Shown piece after piece: positions 16,552 to 26,185 of a stretch of DNA of 56,442 nt. The notes beneath the pieces were generated by a model, which ran no database searches, had not been told where the DNA came from, and saw only the letters and a program-made list of their open reading frames with translations. The DNA is from Acidobacteriaceae bacterium (GTDB taxonomy: Bacteria > Acidobacteriota > Terriglobia > Terriglobales > Acidobacteriaceae). Made by a program: the position numbers and the translations under genes. The stretch is taken from positions 1 through 56,442 of the forward strand of contig PMAT01000105.1 of the NCBI GenBank assembly GCA_003152695.1, read 5' to 3'. Numbering within the stretch: the first letter of the stretch is position 1; each line of letters begins with the position of its first letter.

Positions 16552-19375
16552 TGACCACCTTTCTCAACATGGGGAATTCCATGATGAAGGTCGTGCCTTG
16601 ACCGGGTGCGCTGGCCACGCGAATCTTGCCGGCATGTTCCTGGATGATGCCGTAGGTCACCGACAAACCCAAGCCAGTGCCACCGCTATGTCCTGTCTTG
16701 GGCTTGTTCTTGGTGGTGAAAAACGGATCGTAGATGCGATGAATATGTTCCTGCGCGATTCCAGTGCCCGTGTCCGACACCTTCACCTGCACCTGATGGC
16801 CATTGGAGGTGCTGATCATCAGCGTGCCACCGGCGGGCATCGCGTCTTTGGCATTCAGGAACAGGTTGAGAAAGACCTGCTGGAGCTTTCCGGTGTTGCC
16901 GTAGATGGGCGGCAACTCCGGCTGCAGATCGGGTTGCACTTTGATGCGCGCGGTCTTGAATTGGTGATCGAGCAGGGTCAGCGTGTCCTGAATGACGCGA
17001 TTCAGGTCCACATTGCTGAATTCGGTGCTCGAGGTACGCGAGAAGTTCAGCAGGCTGTTCACAATTTCCGAAGCGCGGAAGGTCTGGCGCGTGATCTTAT
17101 CCAGCAAGCCGGACTGCTTCTCGTCGCCGTGCACCTGCTTGGCCAGCATCTGCGCGTACGACGAGATAACCGCCAGCGGAGTATTGACTTCATGCGCGAC
17201 CCCGGCTGCCAGCAGCCCGATGGACGAGAGCTTCTCGGCCTGCGAGAGTTGCGATTCCAGCTCGATCCGCTCGGTAATATCGTCCACGATAATCAGGCGG
17301 CCAATCACGCTGAAGTCCTTGGTGACCAGTGGCGCGATGGCGATATTGGCCACCCGGGTGTCGCCGGCAGTGGTGCCCAAGCGGAACTTATACAGATTGT
17401 GGATGCCGGGAGTCTGACGCACGCGGTAATATTCATCCAGAAATGCGGGCGCCAGCACTTCGCCCAGAGGGCGTCCCAGCGCTTCCAGGCGCGGCAAGGC
17501 GTACATCACTTCCATCTGTGAATTCCACGACTCGATGCGATCGTCCAAGTCCACCGCGAGCACGCCCACGCTGATGGATTCCACAATGTTTTCGTTGAAC
17601 TCCTTCAGGCGCTCGTACTGCCCGGCCTTCTGCTCCAGAGACTTGTACAGGCGCGCGTTCTGCACCGCGATGCCGATGTATCCGGCGAGGGTTTCCAGCA
17701 ACTGCACATCTTCGCTGGAGAGGAAATCGCCTTCCGACGTTTTACCCAGGCCGAGGACGGCGATCATGCGATTCATGACCGTGCAGGGAATGTAATAGTT
17801 CAGCTCCAGGCGACGGATGGTGTCGCGCGCGCTCGGAGTTTCGCGCACTGCCTGGTTGGTGTTGTCGAAAAACAGGTGACCCAGCTGCCACTCCGGCCGT
17901 TCGACGTGCAGGAAGTCGAAGTCGAGTCCGCTGGTGTTGGAAATGCCGTAGGACTTGGCCAGCGAGAACTGCTCCGTCTGCTCCGAATCGGAGAGGAAGA
18001 TGGCCAGCCGGTCCACCAGCAAAGTGCGCGACAAGCGGTCCACGATCGAGGTGAGCATCTTGTCGAGGTCGGTCTCCGAGTTCAAGTCGCGGCCGAACTC
18101 CGTCAGCGTCTTCCGGTAATCGTAGCGTTTGCGATAGAAGAATTTGTCCAGGTAATCCTGCACCCAGTTCTTGAAGGGATCGAACAGCAACGCGGTCACG
18201 GCGATTGCTACGATCAATCCGATGGGTCCGACGCTGGGGAAACTCTGATGGAACAGCTCCGAAGCAATGCCCACCGCCGCGAAATACGCCCCCGTGATCG
18301 CGCCCGCCGCGATGGTGTAAGCCATGCCGCGCTTGAAGATGAGGTCCACGTCCATCAGGCGGTAGCGGAAGATGGCATAGCCGAAGGTGAGCGGCAAAAA
18401 CACCAGCGACAACACCGAGATCTTCATCCACATCGACAGCGCGGGCGGGCTACCCGCCAGGTAGGGGACCACATAGAGCAGAGTGAAGGGCGCGACGGCG
18501 AGAATGGTTCCGCGCGTCACCCACTTCATCTGCTGCCGCAGAATTGCCGACTCGGCATGACGATAGCTGTGCCATAGCACCGTCGCCGACATCACAAAAT
18601 AAGTGGCGAGGTACGACATCTGCAGCCGGTCGAGGTTCCAACGCAGCACTTCACTGGGTTGCAGCAGTTCGAGAGCACAGATGTGCGCGATCAGTAAAAT
18701 CGCGCCCGGGACATACACGGCCGGAATCAGCCAGGGACGGCGATTCACCAGGCCTTTGCGTTCCGGGAACGTAAGCGAGAAATGCAGGAACAGGGCCGGT
18801 TGCAGCAACAATGCCACCACATTGGCCCAGTAGATGATCCAGTCGAAATCGTTAAGTTTGCCGGTGTAGTGGAAGGAGTAAAAGATGAAAGAAACCAGGC
18901 AGAAAACGTAAAAATGGGTGCTCTTGGGAGCGGTCCAACGCCGCAGCAGAACATACATGCCGATGCCCAGGTACACCAGGGCAATGAGCCGCAGTCCGCC
19001 AAACAGGGACCGGTCGGCGGGGGCGAGAATCAGCGGCGCTTCCAGACTTACGCTTTGGCGCACTAGCGAGTAGTTGGCTTTGGACCAGACTCCGGCGCGA
19101 TAGAGCTGCCGTTCCAGGCTGCCGACGTTGCCTACATCCCGGCCGTCAACCGCTACCAGGCGGTCGCCCAGCTTGATGCCGGCTTTCTGGCCGGGACCGT
19201 CAATGTCCACCCGAGCCGCCCGCAGATGGCTGCCGTCTTCCACCCACCAAACTCCATCGTAGGGGGCAGAGAACTCACGCTCCTTCTCAAAGTTGATCCA
19301 CGCGAACACGACCGCCGCCACGCTCAATAGCGCCAGGATGACGGCAAAAAAACGCGTTTGTAGATCTCGTGCCAT
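16544..19375 (-). CDS. hybrid-sensor histidine kinase with PDZ, GAF and PAS domains, 943 aa
   Basis: I choose ATG 19375 (MARDLQTRFFAV), which starts right before the first TM helix; the longer frame to 19489 adds a low-complexity Pro/Thr extension. The order is: TM helix (8-28), periplasmic PDZ-like domain ('GQKAGIKLGDRLVAVDGRDV'), and about seven TM helices (110-350). A GAF domain follows (about 430-590), then PAS ('VGVLAVDLDDRIESWNS'), HisKA with VAHEVNTPLAVIS carrying the phospho-His, and HATPase ('LNAKDAMPAGG', 'DTGTGIAQ', 'GTGLGLSVTYGI'). It phosphorylates the NtrC-type regulator encoded next. The PDZ input suggests sensing of misfolded or peptide ligands. Stimulus unknown. Confidence 0.9.
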   Translation of the reverse strand: MARDLQTRFFAVILALLSVAAVVFAWINFEKEREFSAPYDGVWWVEDGSHLRAARVDIDGPGQKAGIKLGDRLVAVDGRDVGNVGSLERQLYRAGVWSKANYSLVRQSVSLEAPLILAPADRSLFGGLRLIALVYLGIGMYVLLRRWTAPKSTHFYVFCLVSFIFYSFHYTGKLNDFDWIIYWANVVALLLQPALFLHFSLTFPERKGLVNRRPWLIPAVYVPGAILLIAHICALELLQPSEVLRWNLDRLQMSYLATYFVMSATVLWHSYRHAESAILRQQMKWVTRGTILAVAPFTLLYVVPYLAGSPPALSMWMKISVLSLVFLPLTFGYAIFRYRLMDVDLIFKRGMAYTIAAGAITGAYFAAVGIASELFHQSFPSVGPIGLIVAIAVTALLFDPFKNWVQDYLDKFFYRKRYDYRKTLTEFGRDLNSETDLDKMLTSIVDRLSRTLLVDRLAIFLSDSEQTEQFSLAKSYGISNTSGLDFDFLHVERPEWQLGHLFFDNTNQAVRETPSARDTIRRLELNYYIPCTVMNRMIAVLGLGKTSEGDFLSSEDVQLLETLAGYIGIAVQNARLYKSLEQKAGQYERLKEFNENIVESISVGVLAVDLDDRIESWNSQMEVMYALPRLEALGRPLGEVLAPAFLDEYYRVRQTPGIHNLYKFRLGTTAGDTRVANIAIAPLVTKDFSVIGRLIIVDDITERIELESQLSQAEKLSSIGLLAAGVAHEVNTPLAVISSYAQMLAKQVHGDEKQSGLLDKITRQTFRASEIVNSLLNFSRTSSTEFSNVDLNRVIQDTLTLLDHQFKTARIKVQPDLQPELPPIYGNTGKLQQVFLNLFLNAKDAMPAGGTLMISTSNGHQVQVKVSDTGTGIAQEHIHRIYDPFFTTKNKPKTGHSGGTGLGLSVTYGIIQEHAGKIRVASAPGQGTTFIMEFPMLRKVVNA

Positions 19376-19878
19376 CGGGGCAGGTGGCTGACGGGTACGA
19401 CGTACCGGTGGGATCACCCCCACGGGTGCATTATTACCGTGCAACTTAGATGCCACGCTCGTGCCGACCGGCTGTGTAGTAACCCACATTTTATGAACAG
19501 TTTCCCAAATTATAGATCAGGAGGCTCGTCGAACGTATTATTTTTGGAATATCTCTCCGAAATTCAGAATGACCGGAAGTTACTAAAGGGGCATGTACTT
19601 GAGAATAGTAACCTTGCTGAACTGCGTTACCGATATGGATTACCGGCGATGCAACCGACCGGCTAGTTTAGGTCAGGGTTTCGGTTTGGAAGGACGCTCG
19701 GCGTCAACTGCGGCGGCGTGCATGGTTCATCGGCTTCGAGGGCGCTCGTGGGCGGCATGTGCTTTCCTCATTTTCTCAGCGGTGCTGGGCAGCCAGGTGG
19801 TAATCTCTGTAGCGTCGCGCGAGCGCCGCAATCCTGCCGCAGTAAAGTGGCCTGATGCCAAGCAGGCAAGGAGGAGCA
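19376..19878. other. 503-base divergent intergenic region
   Basis: It is AT-richer than its surroundings around 19490-19640 and lies between the divergent kinase and AtoE genes. It contains an inverted repeat GTTACTA/TAGTAAC (19579-19585 and 19606-19612). Short plus-strand frames here lack protein-like composition. The AtoE gene's AAGGAGGAG ribosome-binding site is at 19868-19876. No RNA gene is recognised. Confidence 0.4.
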
Positions 19879-21309
19879 ATGCCGTCCCAGTCATTGTCAT
19901 CCGGGCGTAAAACAAACTCGGCTCAGCAAGACAGTGGTTTAGCGCGTTTTGGGTTGGCCCTGGCAACCTGGAGCGAGCGCTGGTTTCCTGATCCTCTGGT
20001 CTTTGCGCTGGCCGGAATCGTCATCGTTTTCATCTTCGGATTGTGTCTCCACGAGTCCGCCAGCAAGCTCGCCATTCAAGGCGCCAAAAATTTCTGGACT
20101 TTGGTGCCCTTCACCATGCAGATGGTGATGATCATCATTGGCGGATATGTCGTCGCCACCACGCCCGTAGTGAACCGCCTGATCCGTGCGTTGGCGGGAA
20201 TCCCGAAGAGCGGTCGCGGCGCGATCGCGATGATCGCGCTGTTCTCCATGTTGACGTCGCTGATCTCGTGGGGACTCAGCCTGATCTTCAGCGGGCTGCT
20301 GGCCCGCGAGCTGGCTCGCCGGGTGAAAGGCATGGATTATCGTGCGGCTGGCGCGGCTGCGTACCTCGGACTCGGTGCAGTGTGGGCGCTGGGACTGTCT
20401 TCCTCGGCGGCCATGATGATGGCCACCAAAGGCTCCATCCCTCCGGCACTGTTCACAATTTCCGGCCTCATCCCGCTCCGGCAATCACTTTTTCTGTGGC
20501 AAAGCATCGCCATGGCAGTCGTGCTCATCGTGGTTTCGGTGGCGGTCGCTTACTTCTCCGCGCCGTCGCCGGAGAGAGCGAAGACTGCCGCTGACTTCGG
20601 CATCGAGTACGAGTCGGTCGATCGCCCCATCGAGAAAAGGACAAAGCCAGGCGAGTGGCTGGAGTACAGTCCGCTGCTGACCGTCTTCGTGTCAGCGCTG
20701 ATCATTTGGTATCTGTTCGATTTCTTCCGCACTTCGCCACAAGGCGCGCTCGCCGCGTTGGACCTGAACACCTACAACCTGATGTTCATTACCGCAGGAC
20801 TGCTTCTGCATTGGCGGCCCAAACGATTTGTGCGGGCCGTCGCCGATGCAGTTCCCGCGACGGGTGGAGTGCTGATCCAGTTCCCGTTTTACGCAGTTAT
20901 TTTTGGCATGATTGTTGGCACCGGCATCTCCGCTTGGCTGGCCAGCCTGTTTGCTCGAATCACCACCCAGGCGAGCTATCCGCTGCTGGTAGCGTTGTAT
21001 TCGGCAATCCTTGGGACCTTCGTTCCTTCCGGCGGAAGCAAGTGGGTCATCGAAGCGCCTTACATTCTGCAGGCGGCGAACTTGCACCACGTTCACCTCG
21101 GCTGGGTGGTGCAGATTTACAATGCGGCGGAAGCTTTGCCCAACCTTGTCAATCCGTTTTGGATGTTGCCTCTGCTGGGCATTCTCAAGCTGAAGGCGCG
21201 CGACCTGGTCGGCTATAGCGTGCTGCAAATGATCGTGCACGTCCCCATCGTGTTTTTCATGTGCTGGTTGTTTGCGCGCTACATTCCTTATCTGCCGCCG
21301 ATGAAGTAG
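19879..21309 (+). CDS. atoE: AtoE-family short-chain fatty acid transporter, 476 aa
   Basis: ATG 19879 follows a perfect GGAGGAG. The protein is polytopic, with about 11-12 TM helices. Family marks are 'FWTLVPFTMQMVMIIIGGYV', 'LISWGLSLIFSGLLARE', 'AYLGLGAVWALGLSSSAAMM', 'FYAVIFGMIVGTGIS' and the C-terminal 'FVPSGGSKWVIEAPY'. AtoE transports short-chain fatty acids such as butyrate or acetoacetate across the inner membrane. Length (440-480) is normal. No ato catabolic genes are adjacent, so it is probably a solitary uptake gene. The stop is followed by a repeat element that may act as a terminator. Confidence 0.9.
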   Translation: MPSQSLSSGRKTNSAQQDSGLARFGLALATWSERWFPDPLVFALAGIVIVFIFGLCLHESASKLAIQGAKNFWTLVPFTMQMVMIIIGGYVVATTPVVNRLIRALAGIPKSGRGAIAMIALFSMLTSLISWGLSLIFSGLLARELARRVKGMDYRAAGAAAYLGLGAVWALGLSSSAAMMMATKGSIPPALFTISGLIPLRQSLFLWQSIAMAVVLIVVSVAVAYFSAPSPERAKTAADFGIEYESVDRPIEKRTKPGEWLEYSPLLTVFVSALIIWYLFDFFRTSPQGALAALDLNTYNLMFITAGLLLHWRPKRFVRAVADAVPATGGVLIQFPFYAVIFGMIVGTGISAWLASLFARITTQASYPLLVALYSAILGTFVPSGGSKWVIEAPYILQAANLHHVHLGWVVQIYNAAEALPNLVNPFWMLPLLGILKLKARDLVGYSVLQMIVHVPIVFFMCWLFARYIPYLPPMK

Positions 21310-21340
21310 CGAAGCGCGATCGCCGCGTTTTCTTGCCTGC

Positions 21341-21440
21341 CATCCTGAGCGAGGAGGTGGTCCGCCACGGCGGACCACCGGCGAGTCGAAGGACCCCTAT
21401 AGCTACCACGGACCTCGACTCAGCTATAGGGATGCTTCGA
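21341..21440. repeat. CATCCTGAGCG...GAGTCGAAGGACC dispersed repeat
   Basis: The family ends CATCCTGAGCGAGGA and GCGAGTCGAAGGACC enclose an 11+2+11 perfect palindrome (GGTGGTCCGCC/GGCGGACCACC, 21356-21379). They are followed by a second hairpin, CCCTATAGCT/AGCTATAGGG (21395-21404 and 21422-21431). It lies directly after the atoE stop. Other copies are at 3581, 4504, 10103 and 38484. Confidence 0.8.
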
Positions 21441-21579
21441 CTCGCGTTCATTAACCCCGGCGAACACGCGCTCAGCACGACATTCCAATAGTCGTTTAGA
21501 ATGAAGACCGACAGAGGTTCTTTTCCGCAACCTCCTCTGGCCTTGAGCGTCTATACAGGCAGGACCTGACTACCAAAGC

Positions 21580-22623
21580 GTGCCACGTCATCTTCCAGTT
21601 CGGGCCATCAATCCTCACCGGCGCCAGTGTGAGGGCGGCTATCTGCTGTTGGCGATCCTGCTGATGATGGCGCTGATGATTATCGCCGCCACCGTCGAAG
21701 CTCCCCGGGTGGTGCAGCAAATGAAGCGTGACCGCGAAGAGGAGATGATCCATCGCGGCACCGAGTACGCGCGCGCCATCAAGAAGTTCTACAAGAAGTT
21801 CGGCCGGTATCCCACCAGCCTGGAGCAGCTCGACAACACCAACCAGATCCGCTTCCTGCGCAAGCGTTACAAGGACCCGCTTACCAAAGACGGCAAGTGG
21901 ACGCTGCTGCATTACGGCGACATCCAGATACTGACCAATCCCAACGCACCTGGAACGCCTGCCGCCGCGCTGGGCTCGCAAGGCGCGACGCCGGGTGGTG
22001 CGGCCTTCAGCAACGGTCCCGGCTCGGACGGGAGTGGTTCTCTGTTCTCGAGCAGTCCTGTCCAGTCTCCGCAGTACGTGAACGGTCCCAATTCGGAGGG
22101 CGGCGGTAGTACGTTTGGGGGAAGTCCTCCCCAAGGCCAGCAATATACCAACGGCCCGGGTTCGGACGGCGGCGGGAGTATTTTTGGCGGAGGTTCCACT
22201 GGTGCACAGCCAGGCAACAGTCTAGGGACCAGTCCGTTTGCCGGTAGCGCCAACGGACAGACTGGTGCTCCAGGCTCGTCGAGCTCTGCGGGCGGCAATC
22301 AGACGTTTGGCGGTGGCGCGATTGTCGGCGTTGCCAGCTTGAGCAAAGATCCCACAATTCGCATTTACAACAAGAAGAAGAAATACAACGAGTGGCAGTT
22401 CATCTATGATCCCATGTCTGACCAGCTAAATATTTTGCTGCGCGGTCCGTACCAGCCACCCACCTTCGGCGGAGCGCAGGTGGGAACTCCAGCCGGGCAG
22501 ATGAATGGCCAACAGCAAAGCCCATTCGGACAGCAACCGGGTAATACTCCCCAGCAGACTGCGCCGGGACAACGCGGCCCGGGGAGCATGTTTCCACCCG
22601 ATCAGAATCAGCCGCAGCAGTAG
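21580..22623 (+). CDS. type II pseudopilin-like protein with 23-residue repeats, 347 aa
   Basis: A GTG start at 21580 is the only start before the hydrophobic helix. Residues 17-41 ('CEGGYLLLAILLMMALMIIA') resemble a class III prepilin leader and helix, cut after Gly, but Glu5 is missing. 'GTEYARAIKKFYKKFGRYP' and 'DPLTKDGKWTLLHYG' match the GspG-like pseudopilin body. From residue 145 there are three units of exactly 69 bases (22012, 22081, 22150), each 'NGP.S.G.GS.F....' and rich in Gly, Ser and Gln, and a Pro/Gln tail follows. No secretion ATPase is nearby. Such stand-alone proteins occur in acidobacteria; function unknown. Confidence 0.7.
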   Translation: MPRHLPVRAINPHRRQCEGGYLLLAILLMMALMIIAATVEAPRVVQQMKRDREEEMIHRGTEYARAIKKFYKKFGRYPTSLEQLDNTNQIRFLRKRYKDPLTKDGKWTLLHYGDIQILTNPNAPGTPAAALGSQGATPGGAAFSNGPGSDGSGSLFSSSPVQSPQYVNGPNSEGGGSTFGGSPPQGQQYTNGPGSDGGGSIFGGGSTGAQPGNSLGTSPFAGSANGQTGAPGSSSSAGGNQTFGGGAIVGVASLSKDPTIRIYNKKKKYNEWQFIYDPMSDQLNILLRGPYQPPTFGGAQVGTPAGQMNGQQQSPFGQQPGNTPQQTAPGQRGPGSMFPPDQNQPQQ

Positions 22624-22739
22624 GGCGGGCGGGGGCCACCGTCGCTCGCGATTCGCCGTTCCCAACCTGCCCTTGCCGGCAACATGCCGATTATCGGCTA
22701 AAATCATGGCAGGTACTTCGCGCGGAGTTTCCGATTCCG

Positions 22740-23732
22740 ATGATTGCCGCGGTCCTTACCGATCCCCAGGATATTTCCAAGCGTCCTCTTCGCATAGAGG
22801 AAGTTGTGCGCCCCGCGCTGCAACCGGGCCATGTCCTGTTGAAGGTGCGAGCTTGCGGGGTTTGCCGCACCGACCTGCACATTGTGGAGGGCGAACTTCC
22901 TCCGCGGCGGGAGCACCTGATTCCCGGGCATCAGATTGTCGGTGACGTCGTGGAAGGCGCCACCGCGGAGCTGGCGACTGGCACCCGCGTTGGAGTTTCG
23001 TGGATTGGCGGCATTGACGGAACGTGTTGGTACTGCCGCCGAAGCATGGAGAACCTTTGCGATGCTCCTGTCTTCACTGGCTATACGGTAGATGGCGGCT
23101 ACGCGGAATACGCGCTCGCGCGGGCCGATTTCGTCTTTCCCCTTCCGCAAGGGCTCGACGACTTGCATGCTGCGCCGCTGCTCTGTGCCGGCATCATTGG
23201 TTTTCGCAGTCTGCGCGTTGCCGGGGTGGAACCCGGCGAGCGGGTTGGGTTATTCGGATTTGGCGCGTCGGCCCATCTCGCGATCGAGGTGCTTCACGCC
23301 TGGAACTGTGCTGTGTACGTTTCGACGCGAGGAGCTTCGCATCGCCAACTGGCAAAGTCACTCGGGGCTACATGGGTGGGAACGGAAACGGAAAGGCCGC
23401 CCGTCGAACTTGATCGCGCCATCACCTTCGCGCCCAGCGGCGACGTGGTGATCGCGGCCCTGGCCAGTTTGCGCAAGGGTGGAGTGGTCGCCATCAACGC
23501 CATCCATCTCGATTACATTCCCCAGTTCGACTACGACAGCCTGCTTTGGGGCGAGCGGCAGATTCGCAGTGTCACCAACATGACGCGCGCCGATGCCCGC
23601 GATTTCCTCAAGATTGCCACCGAGATCAAGCTTCATCCCAAGAGCACGAAGTTTCCGCTCAGTCAGGCCAATGAAGCGCTGCTCGCGATCAAGAACGATG
23701 CCATCGACGGCGCAGCAGTCATCGTTCCCTGA
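22740..23732 (+). CDS. zinc-dependent alcohol dehydrogenase, 330 aa
   Basis: Medium-chain dehydrogenase. The catalytic zinc motif GVCRTDLHIVEGELPPR and GHQIVGDV match the CAD2-like group, as does 'FTGYTVDGGYAEYALA'. The structural zinc site reads 'DGTCWYCRRSMENLC', where the first of four Cys is Asp. The Rossmann motif is GLFGFGASAHLAIE. NAD(P)-dependent oxidation of an unidentified alcohol is likely. ATG 22740 is preceded by a purine-poor leader. It lies 112 bases upstream of hypF on the same strand, but there is no functional link that I know of. Confidence 0.85.
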   Translation: MIAAVLTDPQDISKRPLRIEEVVRPALQPGHVLLKVRACGVCRTDLHIVEGELPPRREHLIPGHQIVGDVVEGATAELATGTRVGVSWIGGIDGTCWYCRRSMENLCDAPVFTGYTVDGGYAEYALARADFVFPLPQGLDDLHAAPLLCAGIIGFRSLRVAGVEPGERVGLFGFGASAHLAIEVLHAWNCAVYVSTRGASHRQLAKSLGATWVGTETERPPVELDRAITFAPSGDVVIAALASLRKGGVVAINAIHLDYIPQFDYDSLLWGERQIRSVTNMTRADARDFLKIATEIKLHPKSTKFPLSQANEALLAIKNDAIDGAAVIVP

Positions 23733-23844
23733 GCAAGGTTTCTCTTCCACAGCTAACACCTCTGCCTTGACATGCGCGTACATGTAGCAACGGGCGTCAG
23801 CGGCATGGTAGTGTCTGTTAACGGGACGGTCGGGAGCACCTATT

Positions 23845-26184
23845 TTGGCGGCCACAACACGTCCGTCGCTAATCCGCAAACAGATACGTGTGCGCGGCAT
23901 CGTGCAGGGTGTCGGGTTCCGTCCATTCGTTTACAAGCTCGCCCGCGAACTCGGGCTGACCGGATACGTCCTCAATTCATCGGCAGGTGTGACCGTCGAG
24001 ATTGAGGGGGCCGACGAGGGCATTCAGAAATTCCTCGACACGTTGCGGCACCGGCCACCGCCGCTGGCGATGATCAAAGAAGTCACCGTGGCCGAGCTCA
24101 ATCCGCTTGGCGAGACTGACTTCGTAATACGGCAAAGCCACGCGGAGGCGGGCGAGTTTGTGCTGGTATCGCCCGATATGGCCACCTGCGACGACTGCTG
24201 GCGCGACTTCGGCGATCCCAAGAATCGCCGTTTTGGATATCCTTTTACCAACTGCACCAATTGCGGACCGCGCTACACTATCATTCAGGACATTCCTTAC
24301 GATCGCCCGATGACCACCATGTCATCGTTTCGCATGTGCGCGCTTTGCCAGGCGGAATACGAAGACCCAACCAATCGCCGCTTTCATGCGCAGCCGAATG
24401 CCTGTCCGGTGTGCGGCCCGGCTTTGGCAATCGCGGCATCCGGATCGGCTTTCCCGCAAGATGCGGACTACAACCCTGCTGGATCTGCGGCGATCATCGG
24501 AAAGGCGCGCGACTTGCTGCGCGAAGGCAAGATCGTAGCGGTCAAAGGGCTGGGCGGTTTTCTGCTGGCCTGCGATGCGCAGAACGATGCCAGCGTGAAG
24601 CTGTTACGCGCTCGCAAACGCCGGAGCGACAAGCCTTTCGCCTTGATGGCACGCGATCTTGCCACCGTCGATAGCTTCTGCGTTGTTTCCGACACCGAGC
24701 GCGCCGCTCTGCTGAGTCCGCGACGCCCCATCGTGGTGCTGCGCCGCCGACCGGATGCGACCATCTCTGCCGCTGTCGCTCCCAGCAATAACACCATTGG
24801 CGTCATGCTGCCGTACACGCCGCTCCATTACCTGCTGTTCAGCGACTCGCCCGCCGACCCGCCACAGTTTACGGCGTTGGTGATGACCAGCGGCAACCTC
24901 AGCGAGGAGCCCATTGTCATTTCCAATCAAGAGGCGTGGGAGCGTTTGCAGCCGGTAGCCGATTGGTTTGTATTTCACAACCGCGACATCTACATGCGCA
25001 CGGATGATTCCGTGGTGCGTACGCTGGCGGGACGTGAGCGTGTGCTGCGGCGTTCCCGTGGATACGTGCCGCACCCCGTGGACCTCGGCATCCCGCTGCT
25101 GGAGATTCTGGCCTGCGGCGCCGAGCTGAAGAATACGTTTTGCCTGACTAAGGGGAAGTACGCAATCCTCAGTCAGCACATTGGCGATCTGGAGAATTAC
25201 GAGACACTGGTGTTCTTCGAGGAAACGCTGACCAACCTGAAAAAGCTCTTCCGGGTTGAACCTCGAGCCGTAGCGTACGACCTGCATCCCAACTATATGA
25301 GCTCGCGTTTCGCGCTGAAAATGCAACTCGAACAAAAAGTCGGCGTGCAGCACCATCATGCGCACATTGCCAGTTGCATGGCGGAAAATCACCTCAGTGG
25401 CAAGGTGATCGGCGTAGCCTTCGATGGCACCGGTTATGGCACGGATGGAAAGATCTGGGGCGGGGAATTCCTGGTCGCCGACTTCGCCGGATTCGAGCGG
25501 CGGGCGCATTTGCGTTACGTCCCGCTGGTGGGCGGCGATACAGCAGTGCGGCAGCCGTGGCGCATGGCGCTCAGCTATCTGCGCGACGCGTTCGGTCCGA
25601 ACTCTCTGCCGTCGGGCCTCCGCTTTTTGGACAGCATTCCGGAAAAGCAACTCGACCTGGTGGACGCCATGCTGTTGCGCGGTATCAACAGTGTTGAGAC
25701 CTCTTCCTGCGGCCGTTTGTTCGATGCCGTTGCCTCCCTTATCGACTTGCGGCAGGAGGTCAACTTTGAGGGCCAGGCGGCGATCGAGTTGGAAATGATT
25801 GCGCAAGCGGACCTCGAACAGCGGTATCCTTTCCTTGTGAGTGATGGCGAGCCCGCACAGGTGGACATGCGGCCCATGATTGAGAACATCGTGCAAGACC
25901 TTGCGCGCTCGAAGCCGCCTAGTTACATCGCCGCGTGTTTTCATAACACCGTCGCCGCCGCAATTGTGGAAGTTTGCCGGAGTATCCGTGAGCGCGACCA
26001 ACTGAAGCGCGTTTGCCTGAGCGGTGGTACCTTCCAGAACATGTACCTGCTACGCCGCGCCGTGGAAGGACTACAACGCGATGGGTTCGAGGTTTACCTG
26101 CACAGCTTAGTTCCTCCCAACGATGGAGGAATCTCTTTGGGCCAGGCGGTCATCGCGAACGAAATGTTGCGAAGGGGAAACTGA
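23845..26184 (+). CDS. hypF: hydrogenase maturation carbamoyltransferase HypF, 779 aa
   Basis: TTG start with GGGAG 8 bases upstream. An acylphosphatase domain (residues 10-95) has VRGIVQGVGFRPFVYKLA. Two zinc fingers with four CxxC pairs follow (CDDCWRDF, CTNCGPRY, CALCQAEY, CPVCGP). A YrdC-like domain covers about 205-390, and a Kae1-like carbamoyltransferase has VQHHHAHIASC and AFDGTGYGTDGKIWGGEF. HypF forms carbamoyl-AMP and transfers the carbamoyl to the HypE C-terminal Cys to make the cyanide ligands of [NiFe] hydrogenase. Full length for the family. It starts the hypF-hypC-hypD-hypE run; hypA and hypB are absent from the window. Confidence 0.95.
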   Translation: MAATTRPSLIRKQIRVRGIVQGVGFRPFVYKLARELGLTGYVLNSSAGVTVEIEGADEGIQKFLDTLRHRPPPLAMIKEVTVAELNPLGETDFVIRQSHAEAGEFVLVSPDMATCDDCWRDFGDPKNRRFGYPFTNCTNCGPRYTIIQDIPYDRPMTTMSSFRMCALCQAEYEDPTNRRFHAQPNACPVCGPALAIAASGSAFPQDADYNPAGSAAIIGKARDLLREGKIVAVKGLGGFLLACDAQNDASVKLLRARKRRSDKPFALMARDLATVDSFCVVSDTERAALLSPRRPIVVLRRRPDATISAAVAPSNNTIGVMLPYTPLHYLLFSDSPADPPQFTALVMTSGNLSEEPIVISNQEAWERLQPVADWFVFHNRDIYMRTDDSVVRTLAGRERVLRRSRGYVPHPVDLGIPLLEILACGAELKNTFCLTKGKYAILSQHIGDLENYETLVFFEETLTNLKKLFRVEPRAVAYDLHPNYMSSRFALKMQLEQKVGVQHHHAHIASCMAENHLSGKVIGVAFDGTGYGTDGKIWGGEFLVADFAGFERRAHLRYVPLVGGDTAVRQPWRMALSYLRDAFGPNSLPSGLRFLDSIPEKQLDLVDAMLLRGINSVETSSCGRLFDAVASLIDLRQEVNFEGQAAIELEMIAQADLEQRYPFLVSDGEPAQVDMRPMIENIVQDLARSKPPSYIAACFHNTVAAAIVEVCRSIRERDQLKRVCLSGGTFQNMYLLRRAVEGLQRDGFEVYLHSLVPPNDGGISLGQAVIANEMLRRGN

Positions 26185-26185
26185 A

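Noticed and set aside
15634-17521. Two long plus-strand frames opposite the two-component genes
   Set aside because: They are antisense to clear NtrC-type and histidine kinase domains.
19593-19910. 105-residue plus-strand frame before atoE
   Set aside because: It overlaps the atoE start and has a Cys/Arg-rich random composition.
24604-26001. 465-residue minus-strand frame opposite hypF
   Set aside because: hypF is full length with all motifs; the antisense frame has no recognisable domain.
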